In this document: positions 9,396 to 17,346 of the stretch, piece by piece
Numbering within the stretch: the first letter of the stretch is position 1
Layout: every line of letters begins with the position of its first letter
Source of the DNA: Methanoculleus formosensis
GTDB taxonomy: Archaea > Halobacteriota > Methanomicrobia > Methanomicrobiales > Methanoculleaceae
Length of the DNA stretch: 64,000 nt
NCBI RefSeq assembly: GCF_025384765.1
Contig: NZ_VHLL01000002.1
Location: 124,001-188,000, forward strand
Direction: 5' to 3'
The notes under the pieces: model-generated
Seen by the model: the letters and a program-made list of their open reading frames with translations, nothing else
Database searches by the model: none
What the model was told of the DNA's origin: nothing
Translations under genes and position numbers: made by a program

Positions 9396-9551
9396 TCACG
9401 TTTCACCGACCGGGACCTGCATCACCGGGATTGGTAGTGTGGTGATCCTCACTGGCGTCAGGTTAAGGCCATGGACATCATCCTTCACACTCTTACCCGG
9501 GCAACTCGTCCGGGTAAGGCTCCCGGAGGTCATCACATTGTCCCATGAGCT
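9396..9551 (-). pseudogene. Possible 3' remnant of an IS200/IS605-type tnpB
   Basis: A minus-strand frame ends at 9396 with a tail reading ...GLNLTPVRITTLPIPV... and MQVPVGET-stop, directly followed by a GGCTTTAGCC-type hairpin motif as found at ends of IS605-group elements. The frame meets a stop (TGA) at about 9552 and no catalytic domain remains. The transposase assignment rests on the tail style and the adjacent hairpin only, so it is tentative. Confidence 0.3.
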
Positions 9552-9594
9552 TCACACACCACCGTTGCCAGGGATTCATGTCATGGTAGAGTCA

Positions 9595-9717
9595 TGCCGA
9601 AAAGAACGACAACCTCACGCGAAGCCGCAAAGTCCGGTGCTGCCGATTCCGTTGGGTCGCTATGCGAGATTGATGAGTCGATTGCAGAGGCTATTATTAG
9701 CGAAGTACTGAGACCGA
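9595..9717 (+). other. Unrecognised short frame between remnants
   Basis: From an ATG at 9595 the plus strand reads MPKRTTTSREAAKSG, continuing as a Glu/Ile-rich segment until it overlaps the end of the relE gene. The amino-acid composition looks protein-like but there is no ribosome site or recognised domain. It could be a decayed gene fragment. Confidence 0.2.
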
Positions 9718-10005
9718 TCACATACGCCCGTATCTTCGATGTGCCCGTTCAGTGGTCAGGATCTGGATGATATGAACGATATCATTGCGCGGATCGATGG
9801 TATAGATTGCCGTAAAAGAGCGTGCAATGTGCATCCGGTAAATGATCCTGTTTTTGCCGGTGCGAAGTTTCTCTTTGCCCCCTGTTCCAGGATACGGGTC
9901 CTCTTTCAAAGTGTTGATATAATCCCTGACGATTCGTTGGCTCTTTGGATTGAGGGAATGCAAAAACACACACGCATCCTCATCCACGAGAACCCGAAAC
10001 GCCAC
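9718..10005 (-). CDS. RelE/ParE-type toxin
   Basis: A 95-residue protein of the RelE/ParE fold, beginning MAFRVLVDEDACVFLHSL. The central KLRTGKNRIIYRM and the strand FTAIYTIDPRNDIVHIIQI are typical of RelE mRNA interferases, which cut mRNA at the ribosome. It starts two bases after the antitoxin stop. Whether the C-terminal residues HRRYGRM supply the catalytic base/acid set is unclear. It lies within transposon debris, as such modules often do. Confidence 0.85.
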   Translation of the reverse strand: MAFRVLVDEDACVFLHSLNPKSQRIVRDYINTLKEDPYPGTGGKEKLRTGKNRIIYRMHIARSFTAIYTIDPRNDIVHIIQILTTERAHRRYGRM

Positions 10006-10007
10006 GG

Positions 10008-10211
10008 TTATATCTCCACGAACCGATTGCGGGCAAGAATCGCTTCGACGTCGTTCTCAAGCTGCTGCTTCTTCGCCTGCTCCACCAGATTCGCGATAAT
10101 TTCGTCGAACGTTCTGTTGGGACCCTTCAGATCCGAGATCTCCTCGTATGTTTTTTGCGATACGGGGATGAACTCCGTAGTCGTCATCGAGGTATGATCT
10201 GTGCTAATCAT
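10008..10211 (-). CDS. Antitoxin of the RelE-type pair
   Basis: A 67-residue protein with a short strand FIPVSQKTYEEISDL, then FDEIIANLVEQAKKQQ, an arrangement found in small VapB/ribbon-helix-helix-like antitoxins of methanogens. The start at 10211 has GAGG nine bases upstream; an internal ATG at 10187 is the alternative. It would bind the operator of the pair and neutralise the toxin encoded immediately downstream (inference from family and order). Confidence 0.75.
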   Translation of the reverse strand: MISTDHTSMTTTEFIPVSQKTYEEISDLKGPNRTFDEIIANLVEQAKKQQLENDVEAILARNRFVEI

Positions 10212-10724
10212 AGATATACCTCATCCATACCGAGAACAAAAGAAGCCAGGCCGGCGGGGAGCGCGGCAGGGTGTGCCGGAAGAGCACCTGGCAAAGCCTA
10301 CCTCCCGGCTGCAGACAGACATGTACGTTTTGAGGATCGATTGTATAGCGGACTTCAAGGGGGTTGTCCACCGTATGGTCAGATAAGACTGCATGCAGAG
10401 CGGAGCAGAGGTATAGGGCGGGACTGGATATGTGAGATCGTCGCCGCCGATCAGGGAGTGCAAAAGATCAGAGTCTGTTTTGGCTCATTCAAAAGTGATC
10501 CATCAGGCTCATCTAAAACTTATCCACCTGAGTGGTCCTGATCTCCACAAACGTCGATTCGAGTGTGCCCCACCCTGCACAGAGAACAATGGTATTGTGA
10601 TATGACTAAAAGGGTATCCCGTGCGAGGTGAAAGCGAACTGACAGAGGGTGCGATTCATCCCCGCGGGCTTTAGCCGGGGGCTTTCTTGCATCCCTTGAA
10701 CCTTGAACCTGTAAAAAAGTTCGT
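10212..10724. other. Non-coding stretch with transposon scars
   Basis: No supported gene. It carries the TA promoter near 10212-10230, an imperfect 23-base direct repeat at 10482-10504 and 10506-10528 (see separate entry), and a second CGGGCTTTAGCCGG hairpin motif near 10664-10680 matching the one at 9376. These read as ends of different decayed insertion sequences. Confidence 0.5.
10482..10528. repeat. Tandem 23-base imperfect repeats, possible IS21-type end
   Basis: Two copies begin GGCTCATTCAAAAGTGATCC and GGCTCATCTAAAACTTATCC, at 24-base spacing. Tandem repeats with this GGCTCAnn-AAA-TGATCCA character are found at ends of IS21-group elements, but no istA or istB is present, so this would be a solo end. 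Confidence 0.35.
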
Positions 10725-11573
10725 TCAGGGGGTTTCCGACCGGCGGAAGGTCGCCTTCTCGGCGGATTTGCCGAAGAAATGGTACCCGGATCCGCCCTCC
10801 GCAATCGTATCGAGCAGTTCGTCAGGGCGGGTGACGATATCCCCGCCGAGTATCGTTACACCGCGCCGGAAGAATGCATCCGGAAGCATGCTGGCGGTCG
10901 GTCCGACGACGACGATCGAGGCGCCGGGCCGGGCGAGGGCAAGCAGGGGCTCAAGCGTGTTGTTGATGAGGGTGGTGCCGGTGATGACGAGCATATCGGC
11001 CCTGCGGACCGCTGCATCCGCCTCATCCTGAGGAACCACATAGGGCAGTTCGTCGGGCTTCAACGTGCGCGGGTCGAGTTCGAGGATCCCGAACGGCTTT
11101 CCCCGCGCCTTGAGCCGCCGGATCACCGGCACGAGCGCCCCCACCACCACGACGTACCCGTCCTCGGGCAGCGGCACGGTATCGAGGATGTCCTGTCCGG
11201 TCTCCCGGATGTAGTCGGGCCGGCGCTTCCAGCAGGACTCGGAGAGGGCGTTTAAGATAGCGATACCGACCGCCTTCTTGAGCGGGGGCGCACGGGGAAG
11301 GTCGCGGAGGAACTCCGCGGCGCTTCGCCCCGTAAACCGTCCGGGGTAGGGCATGGCGCGGGCCGAACTCGGGCAGCAGACCGCTTCCGGGATCTCCTTT
11401 ATCGGGGTGAAACAGAGGCCCCCGGAGCCGTCGCTGAGTGTGACGCCGGAGAAGAAGATACCGATGACAACCCGCTCCACGGTGATGGAGTCAAGATCGC
11501 TTCCGAGGATCTCCCGGATCTCTCCTATGGTCTCTTCGAGGATCGAGCCGGGGTGTAGAGGTGTAGTCGTCAT
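10725..11573 (-). CDS. DUF364/DUF4213 family protein (putative heavy-metal chelation)
   Basis: A 282-residue protein with an N-terminal DUF4213-like segment (VERVVIGIFFSGVTLSDG) and a C-terminal Rossmann-like DUF364 domain (VVVVGALVPVIRRLKARG; LVITGTTLINNTLEPLL; VVVGPTASMLPDAFFRRGV). Family members have been linked to metal or molybdenum handling by genomic context, but no reaction is established. The ATG at 11573 is supported by length. A lone gene, divergent from the DUF2178/XRE pair. Confidence 0.85.
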   Translation of the reverse strand: MTTTPLHPGSILEETIGEIREILGSDLDSITVERVVIGIFFSGVTLSDGSGGLCFTPIKEIPEAVCCPSSARAMPYPGRFTGRSAAEFLRDLPRAPPLKKAVGIAILNALSESCWKRRPDYIRETGQDILDTVPLPEDGYVVVVGALVPVIRRLKARGKPFGILELDPRTLKPDELPYVVPQDEADAAVRRADMLVITGTTLINNTLEPLLALARPGASIVVVGPTASMLPDAFFRRGVTILGGDIVTRPDELLDTIAEGGSGYHFFGKSAEKATFRRSETP

Positions 11574-11867
11574 AGGTTACCTGTTTTAGTTCTATTCGGT
11601 TAACAGGATTAAGGAAGGAAGTCCACTTAATGATAACGTCCCGCATTTTCTGTAAAATAACTACTCTGTATCCATCTCGCTCATCGCCGGACCAGGGGAT
11701 ATCGGCACCCGCGACGGCGCAGAAAGGAAGGGGCACCAAGAACCCTTTCCAGCGGGGAATAACCCGGATAACTGCACAGGGCATCTGTCAGGACAGCGGG
11801 ATCTCCTGCAGCCCCTTGAAGTTAAACATTAATAACGAAATGCCCAAGATAGTATACATAGGCTGTT
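11574..11867. promoter_or_regulatory. Divergent intergenic region
   Basis: No gene seen. TAGTATACATAG at about 11849-11860 is a plausible TATA box only some 10-20 bases before the 11868 start, implying a short-leader or leaderless transcript. Confidence 0.4.
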
Positions 11868-12341
11868 ATGAAGCGAAACACGTTCTATCTTCTGGCCGGT
11901 ATCGTTGCGCTCGCCGAGGTCGGCATCTTCTGGCTCTCGGTGGAGCTTGAGAGGTCGATCCTGATCCAGGTCGCATTCGTTCTTGGTGTCCTCCTGATCT
12001 ACGGGGCGCGAAGGATGGTTGAAGACAGGGTCGAGGACGAACGGACGGCGATGATCACGCAGAAGGCGGCGCTCCGGACACTGGAGGTCTTCTGGGTGAC
12101 CTTTTTCGTGGTCAACCTGGGGAGTGCCGTCGCCGTTTTTTCCAGGCCGCTCGGCCTACGCCCACCCCATCCGGGCCCTCCCGGAACGGCCCCACCCGAC
12201 ATGCTCGAATTTCCGGTCATCGGCAATTTTGCTATCCTCCAGATGGCGCTGCTCTGCCTGATGATATTCCTGTATGTCGGATTCAGGATGTACTACGCGC
12301 GCAAGTACGGAGAATGGGATACCGATGAAGAACAGGATTAA
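11868..12341 (+). CDS. DUF2178 family membrane protein
   Basis: A 157-residue protein with four hydrophobic segments in two hairpins (residues ~5-22, 28-45, 70-95, 120-140). The conserved VEDERTAMITQKAALRTL between the second and third is characteristic of DUF2178. No function is established. Its 3' end overlaps an XRE regulator by 17 bases, the usual pairing, suggesting the regulator and membrane protein form a sensing or self-regulated unit. Confidence 0.82.
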   Translation: MKRNTFYLLAGIVALAEVGIFWLSVELERSILIQVAFVLGVLLIYGARRMVEDRVEDERTAMITQKAALRTLEVFWVTFFVVNLGSAVAVFSRPLGLRPPHPGPPGTAPPDMLEFPVIGNFAILQMALLCLMIFLYVGFRMYYARKYGEWDTDEEQD

Positions 12342-12534
12342 GGTCTACCGGGCGATGCACGACCTGACCCAGGAAGGGCTCGCAAACGAGCTCGGGGTCA
12401 CTCGGCAGACCATCCTCGCCATCGAAAAGGGGAAGTACGACCCGTCGCTCGACCTCGCCTTCAAGATCGCCAGGTTCTTCGGCGTCACCATCGAGGAGAT
12501 CTTTCTCTACGGCGATACGGCAGAACAGAAATAG
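12325..12534 (+). CDS. XRE-family HTH transcriptional regulator
   Basis: A 69-residue single-domain regulator. The helix-turn-helix is LTQEGLANELGVTRQTILAIEKG at residues ~11-33, followed by YDPSLDLAFKIARFF and IEEIF, the standard small Cro/CI-like form. The start at 12325 (MKNRIKVYRAM) lies inside the DUF2178 gene, so translation is coupled. It probably represses its own operon. Confidence 0.9.
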   Translation: MKNRIKVYRAMHDLTQEGLANELGVTRQTILAIEKGKYDPSLDLAFKIARFFGVTIEEIFLYGDTAEQK

Positions 12535-13366
12535 GCCAGGGCTCGTCTGGGATAGAGGCTTCCTGATACAACGGTCTTTTAGTGGCTTCGGTGACGGAGC
12601 GGAGCATCAGGCCTTCGCCGGCCGGACTACCGCAAAATCTGTTCTCATGGTGGAAGTGGCGGCGATCAGTAATGTTTTAATAACAAAATGTACAATAGTT
12701 TTTACGTGGCGAGATGGTTCCGCCGTCCCGTGCGGGATCACCGCCCAAGAGCAGAATGGAGGTAACCGAAACCGCTGAGTAAAAACGACCGTCAATCAGG
12801 ATACCGGCAGAAGATGGAGGAAGAGATTTTCGTCACCGCTTCTCCGACGGCAACGCTCGGGAAGGATTATTGGGCAGCAGTATGCCAATATCACCCACTC
12901 AAAGTCCGGGAGTCGGTTATGCGATACACACCACCCGAAGATCAGACTCACCAGACTCATGAAACGTCCTGCTGCCCGGTCATCACCCCCTCTCTCCTGT
13001 CCTTTCCCGGGGCGCGACACAGGCGATCCCTCCCGTGCGCCGTTTGATTTCAAAACCTCGCAAACGACTCCCCTGCCTGCAGACGCCGGTGGTTGGACAG
13101 AGTTAACCGGAACGTATCCGTAAACCCGGTACCTCTTGCCAGATTTGTCGATTCCACCCGCTATTATGTTCATTATCTCTAGCAATTAGTAACAAATAAA
13201 TAACAATATGTAAAATATGCATTACATTGTCGGACAGCCCTCCCCGCAGATTCGGGGGGACGCGACATCAGAGCAGCAGATTCAAAACGAGTGAAAAGAC
13301 CATGAAACCTGCCAGATCGATACCAGAGCAGCACCGATACCATACCATGCCCCGGAGGCGGAGCGA
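12535..13366. other. Long intergenic region without a supported gene
   Basis: About 830 bases. Short frames occur on both strands (e.g. 12814-13047 plus; 12796-13185 minus) but lack ribosome sites, domains or codon bias. AT-rich stretches at 12668-12712 and 13186-13225 look like promoters; the second would serve the secreted CARDB protein at 13367. Confidence 0.45.
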
Positions 13367-14611
13367 ATGATGCGCAATCTCTGCATTCTGCTCCTCCTTC
13401 TCTCGGCAATCGTGGGTGCTGTGTCAGCGGCCAATGCGTCGGCGGAAGAACAGATCGCGGTCACCGACGTCACCGTCAATCCCGAGACGCTCATGCGCGG
13501 GGATACCGGCACGGTGACGGTCGATATCAAGAACACCGGGGAGACAGGCGTTGCCATCAGCAGGGCTGAACTCTATCCCAACGGAATTGCCGTCGTCAAC
13601 GACAAGACCTACGATTCGGTGGGCACCATTGGCCCCGGGAACACCATGTCGTTCACGTTCACCGTGCGGGCCGACACCGCAGACGGCATCTACTACCCGA
13701 CCTTCTACCTGGACCTCCGGGACAGCGGAAGCGTCCGCTACTCTGTTCCGGTGACGGTTGAGAGCACCGAGATTCAGGTCAACGTCGTCGACGCCCCGGA
13801 GACCTTCCCGGCAAACAGTGAAGACACCATCGTCCTCTCCGTCGGGAACCCCCGTGAGGGCAGCGTGAGCGGCGTCACCGTCACCCCGACCGGCGAAGGC
13901 ATCAGGAGCACCCAGACGGCCGTCTTCCTCGGCGCCCTCGCACCGGACGAGGAGAAGAGCGCCTCGTTCCGGATCCTGGCATCGCGATCGACCGAACTCA
14001 CGTTCGACGTCTCCTACCGGAACGGAAACAACGAACACCACGCCGTCCTGACCGTCCCTGTCGAGATCGGCGAGCGGGCGGTTGCGCCCGACATGGTCGT
14101 CAACAACATCGAGGTCTCGCAGAGCGGCGGCGCGATCACGCTGACCGGGGACGTGACCAACGCCGGCCTGGAGGATGCATACTCGGTCAAGGTCACCGTC
14201 GACGACCCCGCGACCCCGACGGACCCCTACCCGGTCTACGTCGTCGGCGGGCTGGAATCGGACGACTTCTCGAGCTTCGAGGTCACGTGCAGCGCCGAAG
14301 GCGCATCGTCCATCCCGCTCCTCGTCCAGTACAAAGACGAGAACGGCAAAACCTTCAGCGAGACCGTGACTGTCTCCCTCTCCTCCGCAGGGCAGGCATC
14401 ACAGGCCGGCACCGGCAGCACGATGCCGTCCGGCATGAGCGGCGGCCCGCAGGGCGGAAGAGGCGGCATGGGCATGTTCGGATCGTTCGGCAGCGGGTTT
14501 TCACAGATCCCGGTAGTCGAGATCCTCCTCGTGATCATCGGAGGCGTGGCCGTCGTCGCCGCATGGCGGAAGGGTTACTTAGGAAAGATCCGTGAGCGGT
14601 TCCACAAGTAA
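13367..14611 (+). CDS. Secreted CARDB/COG1361-type protein with C-terminal membrane anchor
   Basis: A 414-residue envelope protein. Residues 1-22 form a signal peptide (LCILLLLLSAIVGAVSAA). Several beta-sandwich repeats of CARDB type follow (VTVDIKNTGETGVAI; ITLTGDVTNAGLEDAYSVKV). Next comes a Gly/Met-rich tract (GGPQGGRGGMGMFGSFGSG) and a membrane helix with a basic end (VVEILLVIIGGVAVVAAW). It lies 14 bases before an ABC ATPase and is probably the extracellular adaptor of that exporter, as COG1361 proteins often accompany MacB-like systems in methanogens. Confidence 0.85.
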   Translation: MMRNLCILLLLLSAIVGAVSAANASAEEQIAVTDVTVNPETLMRGDTGTVTVDIKNTGETGVAISRAELYPNGIAVVNDKTYDSVGTIGPGNTMSFTFTVRADTADGIYYPTFYLDLRDSGSVRYSVPVTVESTEIQVNVVDAPETFPANSEDTIVLSVGNPREGSVSGVTVTPTGEGIRSTQTAVFLGALAPDEEKSASFRILASRSTELTFDVSYRNGNNEHHAVLTVPVEIGERAVAPDMVVNNIEVSQSGGAITLTGDVTNAGLEDAYSVKVTVDDPATPTDPYPVYVVGGLESDDFSSFEVTCSAEGASSIPLLVQYKDENGKTFSETVTVSLSSAGQASQAGTGSTMPSGMSGGPQGGRGGMGMFGSFGSGFSQIPVVEILLVIIGGVAVVAAWRKGYLGKIRERFHK

Positions 14612-14625
14612 CCGGGGGAAGACAG

Positions 14626-15297
14626 ATGAGCAGTCCGGTTATCGAACTCGACGACGTCAAAAAAATCTACCCCCTCCCTTCGGGGGACGTCACGGCGTTA
14701 AGAGGGATATCCCTCCGGATCGACGAGGGGGAGTTCGTCGCCATCATGGGGCCGTCGGGGTCGGGAAAGTCGACCCTCCTCAACCAGATCGGGTGCCTGG
14801 ACCGCCCCACGTCGGGCGACCTCTTCCTCGCCGGGAAGAACACCCGGGAGATGGACGACCGGGAGCTGACCAGCCTCCGGCTCACCTCCATCGGCTACAT
14901 CTTCCAGAAGTTCAACCTCATCCCCCTCCTCTCCGCCTACGAGAACGTCGAATACCCCTACATCATGAAGCACAGGAAGAACGACGACACCGGAAGGGTG
15001 CGGGATCTGCTCGCCATGGTCGGGATCGATGAAAATCTCTCGGCACATAAGCCAAACGAACTCTCGGGAGGCCAGCAGCAACGGATCGCCATTGCGAGAG
15101 CGCTCGTCAACGACCCGGCGATCCTCCTCTGCGACGAACCGACCGGGAACCTGGACTCGCAGACGAGCCTCCAGATCATGGAGATCCTCGGCGACCTCCA
15201 CCACAGGGGCCGGACGATCGTCATGGTGACCCATAACCCGGAGACCGCCGAGTACGCGGACAGGACGATCACGATACGGGACGGGATGGTCGCATGA
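14626..15297 (+). CDS. ABC transporter ATP-binding protein, MacB/LolD type
   Basis: A 223-residue ATPase. Walker A is GPSGSGKST (~40), the Q-loop is YIFQKFNLIPLL, the signature is LSGGQQQRIAIARALVN, Walker B is ILLCDEPTGNLD and the H-loop is MVTHNPE. LDSQTS after Walker B and the FQKFNL context are hallmarks of the LolD/MacB class, which pairs with FtsX-like permeases and drives mechanotransmission rather than classical transport. Its stop overlaps the permease ATG by four bases. Confidence 0.93.
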   Translation: MSSPVIELDDVKKIYPLPSGDVTALRGISLRIDEGEFVAIMGPSGSGKSTLLNQIGCLDRPTSGDLFLAGKNTREMDDRELTSLRLTSIGYIFQKFNLIPLLSAYENVEYPYIMKHRKNDDTGRVRDLLAMVGIDENLSAHKPNELSGGQQQRIAIARALVNDPAILLCDEPTGNLDSQTSLQIMEILGDLHHRGRTIVMVTHNPETAEYADRTITIRDGMVA

Positions 15298-16511
15298 TCG
15301 GAAACGACATCATCTTCGCGCTCTCGGTACGGAGTGTCCGGCTCCACTTCCTCCGTTCGGTCCTTGCCGCCCTCGGCATCGTCATCGGCGTCGTCGCCAT
15401 CGCCTCGATCGGCATGATGGGGGCGAACATGACGCTTTCGGTCACGGAGGAACTCTCCGATATGGCGAACAAACTCACCGTCACCCCCTACACCGGGGGT
15501 GGGGGCGGCATGATGGGAGGGCCCGGAGGCGGGGGCGGTAGTTCCGACGACGACGATGCGATCACGGAAAAAGAGTTCAAGACAATTCAACGCATCGTCG
15601 CGAAGTACGGGACCGCCTACACCATTATGTCGGAATCCGACCAGATCGAGGTCGGCTCGGAAGAAGGAAGAGCGACCATCTACGGCCTTGATGCGGAGAT
15701 CATGCGCGAGATTCTCACCGTCGAGACGGGGGAGTACCCCAAGAGCACGACCTCGGTGGTCGTCGGGCCGACGCTTGCAGAACGGCTCGACCTCAAGATC
15801 GGGAGCAAGATCGATATCGGCGACCCCGACGAGGGGTCCACCACGACCGTCCGGGTCGTCGGCATCCTCGAGGAGCGCGGCATGTCGATGGATCTCTCCA
15901 CGGATATGGCGATCATCGGGACCCAGAAACTCTTTGTCGGCATCTACGGCGGCGAAGGTGAGTACGATCAGGTCAACATCGTCGTGAACGACTTGAACGA
16001 TATCGATGCGGTCACGGAGGCGATCGAAGACGAACTCAACCGGAAAGAAGATACGGTCACCATCCAGGACAGCAGCCGGATGACGGAGAGCATCACCTCG
16101 ACGGTCTCCACGATGACGACGTTCGTGATGGCGATCGCAGGGATCTCGCTCCTCGTCGCCGCGGTCTCGATCTTCAACGTGATGATGATGTCGGTGAACG
16201 AACGGATACGGGAGATCGGGATCCTCCGCTCCATCGGGACGCAGCGAACCGAGATCCTGCGGATGTTCATCTACGAGGCAGGGATTCTCGGGATCGTCGG
16301 AGCGGTCATCGGTGCCGTTGCGAGCATCGTCATCGGCTATATCGTCGTGCTTGGCATGGTCGGCACCACCGAGTACTTCTTCGCTCCCGGGAGCATCGGT
16401 TACGTCCCGATAGCCATGGCCATCGGCGCCGCAATCTGCATCGTCACCGGGGTTTACCCGGCATGGCGGGCATCTAACCTCGACCCGATCGAGGCGCTGC
16501 GGGCCGAATAG
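15294..16511 (+). CDS. MacB/FtsX-type ABC permease
   Basis: A 405-residue permease with one N-terminal membrane helix (FLRSVLAALGIVIGVVAIASI), a ~220-residue MacB periplasmic-core-like extracellular domain, and three C-terminal helices with the FtsX motif REIGILRSIGTQRTEILRMF. The extracellular domain starts with an unusual Gly/Met-rich, Asp-rich insert (TGGGGGMMGGPGGGGG then SSDDDD). It acts with the adjacent ATPase and the anchored CARDB protein; substrate unknown. Confidence 0.92.
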   Translation: MIGNDIIFALSVRSVRLHFLRSVLAALGIVIGVVAIASIGMMGANMTLSVTEELSDMANKLTVTPYTGGGGGMMGGPGGGGGSSDDDDAITEKEFKTIQRIVAKYGTAYTIMSESDQIEVGSEEGRATIYGLDAEIMREILTVETGEYPKSTTSVVVGPTLAERLDLKIGSKIDIGDPDEGSTTTVRVVGILEERGMSMDLSTDMAIIGTQKLFVGIYGGEGEYDQVNIVVNDLNDIDAVTEAIEDELNRKEDTVTIQDSSRMTESITSTVSTMTTFVMAIAGISLLVAAVSIFNVMMMSVNERIREIGILRSIGTQRTEILRMFIYEAGILGIVGAVIGAVASIVIGYIVVLGMVGTTEYFFAPGSIGYVPIAMAIGAAICIVTGVYPAWRASNLDPIEALRAE

Positions 16512-16587
16512 TGTACAGACAGGAGATTACCCATTTTTACCCGAAACATATGTCGCAAGAAAACAGATTGGTATCTGTGCGATCGCT

Positions 16588-16944
16588 ATGCTCGTCGTTA
16601 TTGCAGCAGCATGCGGATGCACCAGCGCGAGCGGTGAATCACAGCCCGCAGGGCAGCCGCAAGAAGACGTGGGAGCGCCTCGGGCAAACGGGACGGCCCC
16701 GGGGCAGCGTGAGCAGCCGCAGATGGACTTCGCCTCGGCCGCGGTCGCGCTCGGGGTCACCGAAGAGGAACTCCGGGCGGCGCTCGGCGAACCGGGCCAG
16801 GGCCGGAACATCTTCGCTGATGCAGCGGCAACGCTCGGTGTCTCCGAGAAGGAACTCATAGAAGCGCTCGGGGTTTTGGAGGGTATGGGAGAAGGCGGGA
16901 TGCCCGGCGGCATGGAGAACGGCACTCCTCCGGGGCCCCGGTAA
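16588..16944 (+). CDS. Small lipoprotein with Gly/Met-rich tail; start uncertain
   Basis: The ORF from ATG 16588 gives 118 residues with a hydrophobic start and a Cys in IAAACGCTS that could be lipidated. The same frame continues upstream as VARKQIGICAIAMLVV, a textbook basic-plus-hydrophobic signal, but with no ATG/GTG/TTG there, so the true start is unclear or damaged. The body has two copies of an ~20-residue unit (FASAAVALGVTEEELRAALG and FADAAATLGVSEKELIEALG) and ends in a Gly/Met-rich segment (GMGEGGMPGGMENG). It follows the MacB-like operon. Confidence 0.6.
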   Translation: MLVVIAAACGCTSASGESQPAGQPQEDVGAPRANGTAPGQREQPQMDFASAAVALGVTEEELRAALGEPGQGRNIFADAAATLGVSEKELIEALGVLEGMGEGGMPGGMENGTPPGPR

Positions 16945-16977
16945 GAGACGACCGATTGGAGTGTGCAACACAGCCCG

Positions 16978-17346
16978 ATGACGACAAACACCGATGCTCC
17001 GGAGAGGCCGGACGGGGAGTCGGACGCCCGTGATCCCAATCCAGGACGTGGCCGGTTCCCTGCTGGCTCCTCCGGACAGTACGCCCTGTATTCGGCACGA
17101 GTGGAGAATGAGGCCGCCGACTCTGCCCGGGAACTCCTCGCCACCATCTCCGATCGCATCAGAAACCCCCTGCAGGTGCTCCTCGCTCGGGCAGATCTGA
17201 TGGAGGATGAAGAGACCGCCGGGTGGATCCGGGAGCAGGTCCGCCGGATCAACGATGCCGTCAAATACCTCGAAAATGTCTTACCCGATTTGTACAGCAC
17301 CGCAAAGAAGGGACCGGCACCGGACGAGAAGACTCACCGGCCCTGA
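16978..17346 (+). CDS. HisKA-like dimerisation fragment lacking the phospho-His
   Basis: About 122 residues. The C-terminal part reads ELLATISDRIRNPLQVLLAR, then a second amphipathic helix (WIREQVRRINDAVKYLEN), the two-helix layout of HisKA domains. The usual H-E in the H-box is replaced by D-R (ISDRIRNPL against ISHELRNPL), and there is no ATPase domain. It may be a remnant of a sensor kinase or a dimerisation partner. The start could instead be the GTG at 16963. It overlaps the 3' end of the TPR gene on the other strand. Confidence 0.55.
   Translation: MTTNTDAPERPDGESDARDPNPGRGRFPAGSSGQYALYSARVENEAADSARELLATISDRIRNPLQVLLARADLMEDEETAGWIREQVRRINDAVKYLENVLPDLYSTAKKGPAPDEKTHRP

Noticed and set aside
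12796-13185. 129-codon minus frame and 77-codon plus frame in the long spacer
   Set aside because: No ribosome site, domain or codon bias; overlapping frames on both strands.
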